Assembly (NCBI RefSeq): GCF_031119625.1
Contig: NZ_JAVHZV010000026.1
Location: 1-64,000 of the forward strand
DNA: 64,000 nucleotides
Direction: 5' to 3'
DNA from: Pseudomonas sp. G34
GTDB taxonomy: Bacteria; Pseudomonadota; Gammaproteobacteria; Pseudomonadales; Pseudomonadaceae
The notes beneath the pieces are model-generated. The model worked only from the letters and a program-made list of their open reading frames with translations. It searched no databases and was not told the origin of the DNA. The first letter of the stretch is position 1, and every line of letters starts with the position of its first letter. The translations under genes were made by a program, and so were the position numbers. Below are positions 28,887-38,453 of the stretch, one piece after another.

Positions 28887-29635
28887 ACAGGCTCTATCGC
28901 ATCGGCCAGATCGTGCCGAGCTCCAACACCACCATGGAAACCGAGATCCCGGCGATGCTCACCGCCCGCCAGGCCATCCGCCCGGAGCGCTTCACCTTTC
29001 ACTCGGCGCGCATGCGCATGAAGCAGGTGAAGAAGGAAGAGCTGGCGGCCATGGATGCCGAGTCCGATCGCTGCGCGCTGGAACTGTCCGATGCCAAGGT
29101 CGACGTGCTCGGCTATGCCTGCCTGGTGGCGATCATGGCCATGGGCCTGGGCTACCATCGCCAGTCGGAAAAACGTCTGCGCCAGGTGACCGCCGACAAC
29201 GACGCCAACTCGCCGGTGGTCACCAGTGCCGGTGCGCTGGTCGAGGCGCTCAAGGTGATGAAGGCCAAGCGCATCGCCATCGTCGCGCCCTACATGAAGC
29301 CGCTCACCGAACTGGTGGTCGACTACATCCGCGAGGAAGGTTTCGAGGTGGTCGACTGGCGGGCCCTGGAGATCCCCGACAATCTGCAGGTGGCGCGCCA
29401 CGACCCGGCCAACCTGCCGGACATCGTCGCCGGCATGAACCTGGAGGGCGTCGATGTGGTGGTGCTGTCGGCCTGCGTGCAGATGCAGTCGCTGCAGGCG
29501 GTGGCCAAGGTCGAGGCGCTGACCGGCAAGCCGGTGGTCACGGCGGCCATCGCCACCACCTATTGCATGCTCAAGGCATTGGACCTGGAGCCGATCGTGC
29601 CCGGCGCCGGCGCGCTGTTGTCCGGCGCCTACTGA
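28883..29635 (+). CDS. nicE: Maleate isomerase
   Basis: A 250-residue Asp/Glu racemase-superfamily enzyme that converts maleate to fumarate. The two catalytic cysteines are Cys80 (VLGYACLVA) and Cys198 (VVLSACVQM), matching the spacing in studied maleate isomerases. The start beginning MNRLYRIGQIVPSSNTTME overlaps the nicD stop; reading further upstream would only enter nicD in another frame. It provides the last pathway step into the TCA cycle. Confidence 0.95.
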
Positions 29636-29645
29636 GGAGATCGCC

Positions 29646-30284
29646 ATGAGCGGGCAGAGCCTTAGCGACAACTACCAGGGCGTTTGGGGCCAGCGTATCG
29701 GTTTCGGTGCGCGGCCGGCACTGCTGATGATCGACTTCATGCAGGGCTACACCACGCCGGGCGCGCCGCTGTATGCGCCGGGTGTGGTCAGCGCGGTGGA
29801 GCAGTCGGTGGCCTTGCTGGACGCGGCGCGCCAGCGGGGCATCACCCTGGTGCACAGCAATATCCGCTACCAGGCCGCCGATTGTGCCGACGGCGGCATG
29901 TGGGTGCGCAAGGCGCCGGTGATGAAGGACATGGTCGAGGGCAACCCGCTGGCCGAGTTCTGTGTGCCGGTCGCGCCGCTGCCGGGGGAGCAGGTGGTCA
30001 CCAAGCAGTACGCCAGCGTGTTCTTCGGTACCAGCCTGGCTGCACAGTTGCATGCCCAGGGCATCGACACCCTGATCCTGGCCGGCTGCTCGACCAGTGG
30101 CTGCATTCGCGCCAGTGCGGTGGATGGCGTGCAGCATGGTTTTCGCACCATCGTCGTGCGCGAGTGCGTCGGGGATCGCCACCAGGCGCCCCACGAGGCC
30201 AACCTGTTCGATATCGACAGCAAGTACGGCGATGTCGTGAGCCTGCAGGAAACCCTCAGCTATCTGCAGGGGCTCGCCCGCTGA
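29646..30284 (+). CDS. nicF: Maleamate amidohydrolase
   Basis: A 212-residue isochorismatase-family cysteine hydrolase that deaminates maleamate to maleate and ammonia. The triad is Asp30 (LLMIDFMQG), Lys120 (VTKQYAS) and Cys153 (STSGCIRAS). It starts 10 bp after nicE behind GAGGAGA, in the same operon. Strong context support. Confidence 0.95.
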   Translation: MSGQSLSDNYQGVWGQRIGFGARPALLMIDFMQGYTTPGAPLYAPGVVSAVEQSVALLDAARQRGITLVHSNIRYQAADCADGGMWVRKAPVMKDMVEGNPLAEFCVPVAPLPGEQVVTKQYASVFFGTSLAAQLHAQGIDTLILAGCSTSGCIRASAVDGVQHGFRTIVVRECVGDRHQAPHEANLFDIDSKYGDVVSLQETLSYLQGLAR

Positions 30285-30461
30285 TTCACCCATAAGGAGC
30301 TGGCGGTACGCTGCCTGCTCCATTGGTCGCTCCACAGAGGGCGATCGCCATGCATTGCATGGCACTGACGCTGCCTTGGGAAGTCGCCGCTGGCGACGCT
30401 CAACGCGTCGACAACTGCTGGCTTCAACAAAAACCACAAGTCACCGCCAGGAGACAACGCA

Positions 30462-31778
30462 ATGCCTTACGTACCCGCTACCAGCACCGCCATGGGCAGT
30501 GCTGCCGACAGCTCCAACGAGCTGTACCGCAAAGTGACCTGGAAACTGATCCCCTTCCTGTGCTTCTGCTACCTCGCCGCTTACCTGGATCGCATCAACG
30601 TCGGGTTCGCCAAGTTGCAGATGCTCAGCGACCTGCAGTTCAGCGAGGCGGCCTACGGCTTCGGTGCCGGGCTGTTCTTCGTCGGTTACATCCTCTTCGA
30701 GGTGCCCAGCAACCTGGTGTTGGAAAAGGTCGGCGCCAAGGTGTGGATCGCCCGCATCATGATCACCTGGGGCCTGCTGTCGGCGTGCACCATGTTCGTC
30801 ACCACCACCACCGAGTTCTACATCATCCGCTTCCTGCTCGGCGCCGCCGAAGCCGGCTTCCTGCCGGGCGTGCTGTACTACCTGACCACCTGGTACCCGA
30901 CCTACCGACGCGGGCGCATCATCGCGCTGTTCATGATCGGCCTGCCGCTGTCCAGCGTGATCGGCGGGCCCATCTCCGGCTGGATCATGAACCACTTCGA
31001 TCAGGTCAACGGCCTGCGTGGCTGGCAGTGGTTGTTCCTGCTCGAGGCGATCCCCAGCGTGCTGCTCGGCATCCTCACCTTCTGGGCGCTGCCCAACCAC
31101 TTCAATCAGGCCAAGTGGCTGAGTACCGAGGAGAAGGCGCAGCTGGCCAGTGACCTGGCGGCCGATGACGCGGAAGGCAAGGACAGCAAGCACAGCTTTC
31201 GCGACGGCTTCTTCAACCTCAAGGTGTGGATGCTCGGCGGCATCGACTTCTCGATCCTGCTCAGCGCCTACGCCATGGGCTTCTGGATGCCGACCTTCAT
31301 CCGCAACACCGGGGTGGTCGACACCTTTCATATCGGCCTGCTGACCGCCATTCCCAGCCTGGCGGCGCTGGCCGGCATGCTGCTGATCGGCGCCAGCTCG
31401 GATCGTCATCGCGAGCGGCGCTGGCACATCATCGTGCCGTTCATCGTCGGCGCTGCGGCGATGGCCAGCAGTACGCTGTTCAGCCATAACCTGGTGATGA
31501 CCGTGACCCTGTTCGCCATCGCTTCGACGGCGATCATCGGCGCCGTGCCGGTGTTCTTCAGCCTGCCGGCGACCTTTCTCAAGGGCACGGCGGCGGCCAC
31601 CGGTTTTGCGCTGGCCTGCTCGCTGGCCAATATCGCCGGCCTGGTGAGCAACTCGCTGATGGGCCTGGTCACCGACCTGACCGGCACCAGCCACGCGGCG
31701 CTGTGGTTCTTTGCCGGTTGCCTGCTGCTCAGCTGCTTCCTGGTCATCGCCCTGCCGGCCAAGCTGGTCAACCGCTAG
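30462..31778 (+). CDS. nicT: MFS transporter for nicotinate or a pathway intermediate
   Basis: A 438-residue major facilitator of the anion:cation symporter type with 12 predicted TM helices. The N-terminus (RKVTWKLIPFLCFCYLAAYL, DRINVGFAKLQML) and the loop GAAEAGFLPGVLYYLTTWYP are typical. It ends the nic operon, 177 bp after nicF. In P. putida NicT is linked to uptake of 6-hydroxynicotinate. No porin gene follows it here. Confidence 0.9.
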   Translation: MPYVPATSTAMGSAADSSNELYRKVTWKLIPFLCFCYLAAYLDRINVGFAKLQMLSDLQFSEAAYGFGAGLFFVGYILFEVPSNLVLEKVGAKVWIARIMITWGLLSACTMFVTTTTEFYIIRFLLGAAEAGFLPGVLYYLTTWYPTYRRGRIIALFMIGLPLSSVIGGPISGWIMNHFDQVNGLRGWQWLFLLEAIPSVLLGILTFWALPNHFNQAKWLSTEEKAQLASDLAADDAEGKDSKHSFRDGFFNLKVWMLGGIDFSILLSAYAMGFWMPTFIRNTGVVDTFHIGLLTAIPSLAALAGMLLIGASSDRHRERRWHIIVPFIVGAAAMASSTLFSHNLVMTVTLFAIASTAIIGAVPVFFSLPATFLKGTAAATGFALACSLANIAGLVSNSLMGLVTDLTGTSHAALWFFAGCLLLSCFLVIALPAKLVNR

Positions 31779-31872
31779 CCGGAACCCCCTCCTGGCCCTG
31801 CCGGGGCGTGAGCTCTCACGCCTCGGCGCTGTTCATCACTGACCCCTTCGTCAGCGCTTCGAACGGCTAATC

Positions 31873-31895
31873 AACGCCCGCTCCTCGGCGTTTTT
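31873..31895 (+). terminator. Rho-independent terminator after nicT
   Basis: AACGCC (31873-31878) pairs with GGCGTT (31887-31892) and the stem runs into a T-run. A second hairpin without T-run (GGCGTGAG-CT-CTCACGCC, 31805-31822) lies closer to the stop. Both precede the convergent Lrp gene. Confidence 0.55.
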
Positions 31896-31938
31896 CCTGG
31901 TAAAGCGCTTCATTGGCACCTTCACTCGGGGCGGGCTG

Positions 31939-32367
31939 CTACATCTTGTACGTGGAGAGCAGGATGCTGGTTTCCGTGTGCTCGATATGGGGTATCGAGC
32001 GGATGCTGTTCAGCACCTTGTCGAAGGCCTCCAACGACTCGGCGCGCAGCTCTGCCAGCAGATCCCAGCGGCCGTTGGTCGTGTGAATCGCCACGACGTT
32101 GGGATGCCCGCGCAGCGCTCGCCTGACCTCTGCAGCATGGTGACCGCTGATTCCGATGCCGGTAATCGCGCGGACACCTTGCTCGATCGCATCAGATTGC
32201 AGACGCAGCGTGTATCCCATGATGACGCCTTGCGCCTCCAGCCTGGCGAGCCGGTTCTGTACGGTGGCGCGCGCAACTTTGAGTTTCCTGGCCAAGGTCA
32301 TGACCGGAATTCGAGCGTTGTCACGCAGGAGGGAAATGAGTTCTCTGTCGACGTTATCCATGAGCAT
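31939..32367 (-). CDS. Lrp/AsnC-family regulator
   Basis: A 142-residue Lrp-type regulator: N-terminal HTH (LISLLRDNARIPVMTLARKL, ARATVQNRLARLEA) and a C-terminal RAM ligand domain (AITGIGISGHHAAEVRRAL). ATG 32361 (MDNVDREL) may be the true start, as relatives begin there. It is divergent from ornithine cyclodeaminase across 179 AT-rich bp, so it probably controls that gene in response to an amino acid such as ornithine or arginine. Confidence 0.88.
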   Translation of the reverse strand: MLMDNVDRELISLLRDNARIPVMTLARKLKVARATVQNRLARLEAQGVIMGYTLRLQSDAIEQGVRAITGIGISGHHAAEVRRALRGHPNVVAIHTTNGRWDLLAELRAESLEAFDKVLNSIRSIPHIEHTETSILLSTYKM

Positions 32368-32546
32368 TTCAACCGTACTTATTGCCGTTTTTATTGATCA
32401 GATTGCGCAAAAAAGGCGCCAACTCGAACAATCTGTAGCCTTCAGGTTGCCTCCCCAGCCGGTCAGAATTTACCGGCGTTAAGGCTTCATATTCTGTGTG
32501 GGCCATTCGCCTGCTAATGACGGCACGCTTTCATAAGGGGAACACA

Positions 32547-33599
32547 ATGACTCTTTTTATCGACGTTCCAACGATGTCGGATTTGGTTCACGGCATCGGC
32601 GTCGTTCCATTTCTTGGCGAGTTGGCCAGTGTGATTCGCGACGACTTCAAACGCTGGTCCGAGTTTGACAAATCGGCCCGTGTCGCCAGTCATTCGGATG
32701 TCGGGGTCATTGAATTGATGCCGGTGGCAGACACCAGCCGATACGCCTTCAAGTACGTAAACGGTCATCCCGCCAATACCTTCAAGAATCTCCACACCGT
32801 CATGGCCTTCGGGGTGCTGGCCAACGTCGAAACCGGCTACCCCATTCTGCTCTCCGAACTGACTATCGCGACCGCGCTGCGCACCGCAGCGACCTCGCTG
32901 ATGGCGGCGCAAGCCTTGGCCCGGCCTGACTCGAAACGTATGGCATTGATCGGAAATGGCGCGCAAAGCGAATTCCAGGCGCTGGCGTTTCACAAGCACC
33001 TCGGTATTAACGAAATCGTTGCCTACGACGTTGATCCTCTCGCAACGGCGAAACTGATCCGCAATCTTCAGGAGTATCCCGAGCTGAAGATCATTCGTGC
33101 GTCGAGCGTGGCTGACGCAGTCCGCGGCGCTGACATCGTTACAACCGTTACGGCTGACAAAGCCTATGCAACGATCATCACGCCCGACATGCTTGAACCC
33201 GGCATGCACTTGAACGCTGTGGGAGGGGATTGCCCTGGCAAAACGGAACTGCATGCCGATGTGCTGCGCAACGCACGGGTGTTCGTAGAGTACGAGCCGC
33301 AAACCCGTATCGAGGGCGACATTCAGCAACTTGAGGCTGACTTCCCGGTGGTTGATCTGTGGCGCGTGCTGGTTGGCCAGCAGGAGGGCCGTCAGGGCCC
33401 GGAGCAAATCACCGTATTTGACTCGGTTGGTTTCGCGCTCGAGGACTATTCGGTGTTGCGCTATGTGCTGCAACAAGCCGAGGCGCGCCGGGCAGGCAGC
33501 AAAATCGACCTCGTCCCGCAGGTCGAGGACGACCCCAAGGACCTGTTCAGGCATACCCGCGGCAGCGGCGCCAGGAAGCGTATCCGACGCGTTGCGTGA
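32547..33599 (+). CDS. ocd: Ornithine cyclodeaminase
   Basis: A 350-residue member of the ornithine cyclodeaminase/mu-crystallin family, which converts L-ornithine to L-proline and ammonia with bound NAD. The nucleotide-binding motif is ALIGNGAQSEFQALAF; LNAVGGDCPGKTEL carries the conserved Asp; FKYVNGHPANT carries the substrate-binding lysine. ATG 32547 follows AAGGGGAA. Length equals that of the P. putida enzyme. The next gene, ctlX, may supply ornithine. Confidence 0.9.
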   Translation: MTLFIDVPTMSDLVHGIGVVPFLGELASVIRDDFKRWSEFDKSARVASHSDVGVIELMPVADTSRYAFKYVNGHPANTFKNLHTVMAFGVLANVETGYPILLSELTIATALRTAATSLMAAQALARPDSKRMALIGNGAQSEFQALAFHKHLGINEIVAYDVDPLATAKLIRNLQEYPELKIIRASSVADAVRGADIVTTVTADKAYATIITPDMLEPGMHLNAVGGDCPGKTELHADVLRNARVFVEYEPQTRIEGDIQQLEADFPVVDLWRVLVGQQEGRQGPEQITVFDSVGFALEDYSVLRYVLQQAEARRAGSKIDLVPQVEDDPKDLFRHTRGSGARKRIRRVA

Positions 33600-33631
33600 T
33601 CCCATACTGGCTCCCACCTCGGTAATCTGTG

Positions 33632-34570
33632 ATGGCATTTTCAACCTGTCTCATTCAAGCGCCTGCGGCTGTGGTCATGGTCAGGCCGCACGCTTTTGCG
33701 CCAAACCCAGCAACGGCTGCGGACAACTCGTTCCAGCGCGCCAGCCCCGCTATCGCCGCGCAAACCCTGGCCACAGCTGCTCATGACGAGGTTACCCAGG
33801 CCGTGGCGCGGCTGGAGGCAGAGGGCATAAGGGTTCACCTCTTCGAGGACTTCGGCGAGTACGGCACCCCGGATTCGGTATTCCCGAACAACTGGTTCTC
33901 GACGCACGCCGGTGGGCATGTCGCGATCTACTCGATGTATTCGCCGAGCCGACGTCGGGAGAGGCGTCACGATGTCATCGAGATGCTCAAACAGGAGTAC
34001 CGCGTTCAGGATGTGATCGACTACTCGGGGCTCGAACCAGACGAACTGTTCCTCGAAGGAACAGGCGCCATGGTGTTCGATCACCTGTCGCGGGTGGCTT
34101 ACACGGCGCGATCCAATCGAGCCGACCCTATTGTCCTGGAGCGTTTCAGCACGCATTTCAACTTTGAACCCATGGTATTCGACACGGCGGATGAGAACGG
34201 CTTGCCGATCTACCACACCAACGTTTTGATGTGTGTGGCGACCGAGTTCGCACTGGTTGGTTTTGAGGCATTTACCAGCCAGGCACGGGCCAAGGACGTT
34301 CGTGTGCGTTTGATCGAGTCAGGCCGAGAGGTAATCGAGTTGTCCCCCCAACAGATCCGCGAGTTTGCTGGCAACGCCATCGAGCTTTCCGGCCGTGACG
34401 GGCGAATTCTGGCGCTATCGCGCAGAGCGCTTGCCAGCCTCACCGGGGAGCAGCGCGAGCGAATCGAACGGTCTGCCAGGCTGGTGGCGCTGGACGTGCC
34501 GACCATCGAAATGGCCGGAGGCTCGGTTCGCTGTATGATCGCCGGCATTCACCTGTCGCCACGAAAATAG
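33632..34570 (+). CDS. ctlX: CtlX-type citrulline/arginine deiminase-family hydrolase
   Basis: A 312-residue guanidino-group modifying enzyme of the arginine deiminase-related type (pentein fold). Signature blocks are VVMVRPHAFAPNPATA, DSVFPNNWFSTH, FLEGTGAMVFDH, HTNVLMCV and the C-terminal active Cys in GGSVRCMIAGIHL. Family members have been named citrulline utilization hydrolase. It starts 32 bp after ocd. Together they would turn citrulline into ornithine and then proline. ATG 33632 is chosen; GTG 33629 directly precedes it. Confidence 0.85.
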   Translation: MAFSTCLIQAPAAVVMVRPHAFAPNPATAADNSFQRASPAIAAQTLATAAHDEVTQAVARLEAEGIRVHLFEDFGEYGTPDSVFPNNWFSTHAGGHVAIYSMYSPSRRRERRHDVIEMLKQEYRVQDVIDYSGLEPDELFLEGTGAMVFDHLSRVAYTARSNRADPIVLERFSTHFNFEPMVFDTADENGLPIYHTNVLMCVATEFALVGFEAFTSQARAKDVRVRLIESGREVIELSPQQIREFAGNAIELSGRDGRILALSRRALASLTGEQRERIERSARLVALDVPTIEMAGGSVRCMIAGIHLSPRK

Positions 34571-34587
34571 CTGACCGTTCTCCTGCA

Positions 34588-34608
34588 CCCCACGCGGATT
34601 GTGTGGGG
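34588..34608. terminator. Hairpin between convergent genes
   Basis: CCCCAC (34588-34593) pairs with GTGGGG (34603-34608), lying in the 46-bp gap between ctlX and the amidohydrolase gene. It may terminate in both directions, though T-runs are poor. Confidence 0.45.
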
Positions 34609-34616
34609 CTTGTCCC

Positions 34617-35651
34617 TTAGCGAACCAGGCTGTCGTACCCCTGCAGCGTATTGACGGCATTGATGCCGATTTCGTCGACCATGTAGCCACCTTCCATCAC
34701 GAACAGGGTCGCTATGGCAGCCCTGGCGATGGCTTCGCCCATCTGGATGAAGTTGTCGCTGGTCAGGCGGAAGTGGCTGATCGGATCATGCTCAAAGGTG
34801 TCCACGCCCAGGGAAATGATCAGAAAATCCGGCTTGTATGCCTGCACGCGCCTCAGCGCGTTTGCCAGGGCGATGCTGTACGTGTCCCATTGAGTGCCGG
34901 CTGGCAGCGGGTAGTTCGCGTTGTAGCCTGCACCTGCGCCGACCCCGGTCTCATGGGCGAAGCCTGCAAAGTAGGGATAGGAAACCGATGGGTCGCCATG
35001 GAGCGACACGAAGAGCACGTCACTGCGGTCGTAGAAGATGTTCTGCGTACCGTTGCCATGGTGGAAATCCACGTCGAGGATCGCAACCCGCTCGGCGCCA
35101 CGGCTTAGGCAGCGCTCAGCGGCAATGGCCGCGTTGTTCAGGTAGCAGTAGCCGCCCATGTATTCGCGAGCCGCGTGATGCCCTGGTGGGCGGCACAGTG
35201 CGAAGGCACCCTTGGCACCGTCGATCACATGCTGGGCGCCCGTCAGCGCGACATCTGCGCTGCTGCGCACCGCCTCCCAGGTTCCGGGGGTGATGGGGGC
35301 GCCGGCATCCATCGCGTAGAAGCCAAGCTTGCCGTCAATGAAGTCTGGTTCCTGATCGATGGCCAGGTCGCGAACTGGCCAGACCAGCGGCAATGCGTCA
35401 TGGGTCTTGCCGGTGGCAGCCCACTCCTGCCAGGCATTTTCCAGGAACGAAACGTAGCGTTCACTGTGCGCCGCCACATAGTTCGAGCGGTCGTAACGCT
35501 GCTGCGCAATGATATCGCCGAGCCCTTCGCTCCTGACCTGGGCCAGGACCGTGTCCGCCCGTTGCGGGTTCTCGAAGGAAGGCTTGAGGGAACCGTCTTT
35601 GAGTTCGGAGCCGTGGTGGAGCCGATGATTGGAGCTGAAGATGGTAAGCAC
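34617..35651 (-). CDS. Acetylpolyamine amidohydrolase (histone deacetylase family)
   Basis: A zinc hydrolase of the class II histone deacetylase fold. LCRPPGHHA, GYCYLNNAAIAAERCL, DVDFHHGNGTQ and SLGVDTFEHDPI carry the catalytic and metal residues. GTG 35651 (VLTIFSSNHRLHHGSELKDG) gives 344 residues, the length I recall for Pseudomonas acetylpolyamine deacetylases, so I favour it over longer reading. It would release acetate from acetylputrescine or acetylcadaverine. It stands alone, convergent with ctlX; the 294 bp upstream of the start hold nothing recognised. Confidence 0.87.
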   Translation of the reverse strand: MLTIFSSNHRLHHGSELKDGSLKPSFENPQRADTVLAQVRSEGLGDIIAQQRYDRSNYVAAHSERYVSFLENAWQEWAATGKTHDALPLVWPVRDLAIDQEPDFIDGKLGFYAMDAGAPITPGTWEAVRSSADVALTGAQHVIDGAKGAFALCRPPGHHAAREYMGGYCYLNNAAIAAERCLSRGAERVAILDVDFHHGNGTQNIFYDRSDVLFVSLHGDPSVSYPYFAGFAHETGVGAGAGYNANYPLPAGTQWDTYSIALANALRRVQAYKPDFLIISLGVDTFEHDPISHFRLTSDNFIQMGEAIARAAIATLFVMEGGYMVDEIGINAVNTLQGYDSLVR

Positions 35652-35945
35652 GTCGTGGTTTTCTCGAGGCCGTGTTCGTCTCGAAAATCTTCCGCCTTCT
35701 GCATGAGAAATGCTTTGCTTTAGGGCCGCCAGATCAGGGCATGCATGGAAAGAAATATTCCCCAGGTTCTGATCGCTAGCAAGAATTTGCGCAAATGCCG
35801 CCAAGCGCAGGATGCTCTGCGCATGGCGCCTCCACCATTGAGCCTGGCGTCATGGTGGGCAATCGCTGCCAGTGCCTGCTGGCAAGGCCGCACGGCACAC
35901 TTCGATGCTCCGCGGTCTCAACCCGAGCCGGTCGCTGCCAAACCG

Positions 35946-36923
35946 CTATTGCCGACTCGCTGGCGGCAGGCTGGGGAGCAGACGCTGAGCTGGCGTGTAT
36001 TGCTCGATATGGGCCTTGAACGCGTCGAGGAACACTCTTTCCGCTGCAGTTCGGTGGGCATCCTCATGCCACAGCAGATAGAGATTGGCCGAACACACCC
36101 CTTCTTCCGGAGGCAGTCGCCACAACTTCCCTTCATCCAGGTCGTGCTGAACACTGTGTTCGGGCAAACAACCGATACCAAACCCGGCCACCAAAAGGCG
36201 CTTGACCTCATCGTGATGGGATGAGGTGGCCACCACCGTCCCGGAGAAGCCCCGCTGGTCACGAAAAATGGTTAGCGGCGACAGGCTGTCGCCTAGCGCA
36301 TCACTGGTAAAGGACACGAAGTTCTCACCCAGCAGGTCGTCCATGGTGAGATCGGACTTCCCGAACAGCGAGTGATATTGGCCACAGAACAACGAGTACG
36401 TTTGTTGCAGAAAAAGGCTGTGTTCAAGGCGCTTGGGCATCTGCTTGCACAGCGCAATTCCGGCTGTGGCGCCCTTTTGTTGGATTATTTTCACAATCTC
36501 GCTGCTTGGCATCACTTCAAGCTCAACTTCGACCCGTGGGTGCGCGCGATGAAAGGTGGCCCAGAACGCATCGTAAACGGCTGAGTGAATCCGGCTGGCT
36601 ACCAGCACATGGATTCGCCCCACGGTTTGTTCGTCGGCATCGGAGACGCTACTCGCCAGTTGAGCGACGTTGCCATAGATGGTGTCGGCGGCCGCCAGCA
36701 CCTCCTCGCCAGCAGGGGTCAGGCAGAAACGACTGTGATGACGTTCTATCAATCTTCGCCCGAACTGCTCTTCCAGCCGGCGCAAGGCCTGGCTTACCGC
36801 CGACTGGGTGACATGCAGCTTCACAGCGGCGCCGCTGATGCTTTTCTCCTGCGCGATCACCAGGAAGGTTCGGAGAAGATTCCAGTCGAGGCGGTCACTT
36901 ATGCGCTGAGTTTTTTCTTTCAT
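35946..36923 (-). CDS. LysR-family regulator of the MHS transporter/deacylase module
   Basis: A 325-residue LysR protein with HTH at about residues 15-75 (LRTFLVIAQEKSISGAAVKL, TQSAVSQALRRLEEQFG). ATG 36923 (MKEKTQRISDRLDWNLL) fits the family; further upstream reading enters the control region. It is divergent from the MHS transporter gene, with a 27-bp perfect LysR-type dyad (36988-37014) between them. It likely activates transport and hydrolysis of the compound that it senses. Confidence 0.88.
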   Translation of the reverse strand: MKEKTQRISDRLDWNLLRTFLVIAQEKSISGAAVKLHVTQSAVSQALRRLEEQFGRRLIERHHSRFCLTPAGEEVLAAADTIYGNVAQLASSVSDADEQTVGRIHVLVASRIHSAVYDAFWATFHRAHPRVEVELEVMPSSEIVKIIQQKGATAGIALCKQMPKRLEHSLFLQQTYSLFCGQYHSLFGKSDLTMDDLLGENFVSFTSDALGDSLSPLTIFRDQRGFSGTVVATSSHHDEVKRLLVAGFGIGCLPEHSVQHDLDEGKLWRLPPEEGVCSANLYLLWHEDAHRTAAERVFLDAFKAHIEQYTPAQRLLPSLPPASRQ

Positions 36924-36987
36924 GTGGCAGTTTTCGTGGCGTTCCGAGGAGAGAGGTTCTAGCAGAACCCATGCTGCGCCCATGGCG

Positions 36988-37014
36988 CAAGACATTAGGT
37001 GGATTAATGTCTTG
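36988..37014. promoter_or_regulatory. LysR operator, perfect 10-bp arms
   Basis: CAAGACATTA and TAATGTCTTG flank a 7-bp spacer, with the ATTA-N7-TAAT (T-N11-A) core expected of LysR sites. It lies 65 bp upstream of the divergent LysR start and 77 bp upstream of the transporter start. Confidence 0.75.
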
Positions 37015-37090
37015 ATTAAGAATTGAGAAATTGACCGAATGTCGAGCGGGGCGCATAAATTTCCCGACAACTCTAAGAGGTGCTTCACCC

Positions 37091-38407
37091 ATGACCGGGA
37101 AATCCCCTGCGCCGGCTGCGAAACAGCCGATCCGCGCCGCTACCGCAGCTTTCATTGGTACGACCATCGAGTGGTACGACTTTTACATCTATGCAACCGC
37201 TGCAGCCCTGGTATTCGGGAAGGTCTTTTTCCCGACCGGTGATGCGTTTCTGAGCACCATGGCCGCTTTCGGTACCTTCGCAGTTGGCTTCTTCGCTCGT
37301 CCGTTGGGCGGGTTCGTATTCGGTCACCTCGGCGACCGTGTGGGCCGCAAGAAGGCCCTGATGGCGACACTGGTGATCATGGGGGTCGCAACGGTGGGCA
37401 TCGGCCTGCTGCCCAGCTACGAGCAGGCCGGTGTGCTGGCCCCCGTGCTGCTCATCGTCTTGCGCCTGGCCCAGGGCCTGGCCGTAGGGGGGGAGTGGGG
37501 CGGTGCGGTACTGATGGCGGGTGAACACGCCTCTGCCAAGCGCCGTACCTTCGCAGCCTCATTCGCGCAACTGGGTAGCCCTGCCGGGCTGATTCTCTCG
37601 CTATTGGCTTTTCGCCTGGTCACCTCCATGGATGAGGCCGACTTCCTCGCCTGGGGCTGGCGAATCCCTTTCCTGATCAGCGCGGTGCTGTTGCTGGTGG
37701 GCTATTTCATCCGCATTGGCGTGAGTGAGTCACCGGACTTCGCCAAGGTACTGGCCGACAAGCAAACCACCGACATCCCCGCCAAGGAGGTCTTTCGCAC
37801 TTCCTGGCGCACCCTGCTGCTGTGCATGGGCGTGTGTACGGTTGCCATCGGCGGGATCTACTTTACCAACACCTTCATGCTGTCGTATGCCACCCAGACC
37901 CTGGGCCTCGATCGCCGAATGATCCTGGATTGCCTATTCGTGGTGGCGATCATCCAGTTCTTCATTCAGCCCCTGGCCGCATGGTTCGCCGAAACCATAG
38001 GAACGGCCCGGCTGCTGATCTTTGCCTCGGCAGCCTCGGTGGCCGCGCCGTATCCCATGTTCATCCTGGTCAGCAAAGGCACCAGCGCGAGCATCATTGC
38101 CGGCATCGCGATCGTGTTGGTGTTCATGGCGGCGATTTACTCAGCAATGGCGGGGTTCATCAGCTCTGCCTTTGCAACACGCATTCGCTACACCGGCATC
38201 TCGCTCTCCTACCAGTTTTGCGGGGCCTTGGCAGGAGGGCTCACTCCCCTGATTGGCACCTGGCTTACCCACATCTATCCCAACCAATGGTTGCCGCTGG
38301 CAGTTTTCTACTCGGTGCTTTCGACCATCACCCTGGTTTGCGTGATAGGCCTGGCGCTGCATAAAAGACGCCAGGAGTCGGCGCTCAGCGCCGTGACGGC
38401 ACCCTAA
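37091..38407 (+). CDS. MFS transporter, metabolite:H+ symporter family
   Basis: A 438-residue 12-TM permease. The N-terminal AAFIGTTIEWYDFYIYATAA and loop GHLGDRVGRKKAL are typical of the MHS family (ShiA, KgtP, ProP, CitA types), which imports organic acids or betaines with protons. ATG 37091 (MTGKSPAPAAKQPIR) is chosen with AAGAGG upstream at 37075-37080. The M20 deacylase gene follows after 46 bp in the same operon. Substrate is unknown; the partner suggests an N-acylated amino acid or dipeptide. Confidence 0.88.
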   Translation: MTGKSPAPAAKQPIRAATAAFIGTTIEWYDFYIYATAAALVFGKVFFPTGDAFLSTMAAFGTFAVGFFARPLGGFVFGHLGDRVGRKKALMATLVIMGVATVGIGLLPSYEQAGVLAPVLLIVLRLAQGLAVGGEWGGAVLMAGEHASAKRRTFAASFAQLGSPAGLILSLLAFRLVTSMDEADFLAWGWRIPFLISAVLLLVGYFIRIGVSESPDFAKVLADKQTTDIPAKEVFRTSWRTLLLCMGVCTVAIGGIYFTNTFMLSYATQTLGLDRRMILDCLFVVAIIQFFIQPLAAWFAETIGTARLLIFASAASVAAPYPMFILVSKGTSASIIAGIAIVLVFMAAIYSAMAGFISSAFATRIRYTGISLSYQFCGALAGGLTPLIGTWLTHIYPNQWLPLAVFYSVLSTITLVCVIGLALHKRRQESALSAVTAP

Positions 38408-38453
38408 GCCTGAGCCCGCCATTCTTGATAAAAACCCTGATTAGGAACAGACC

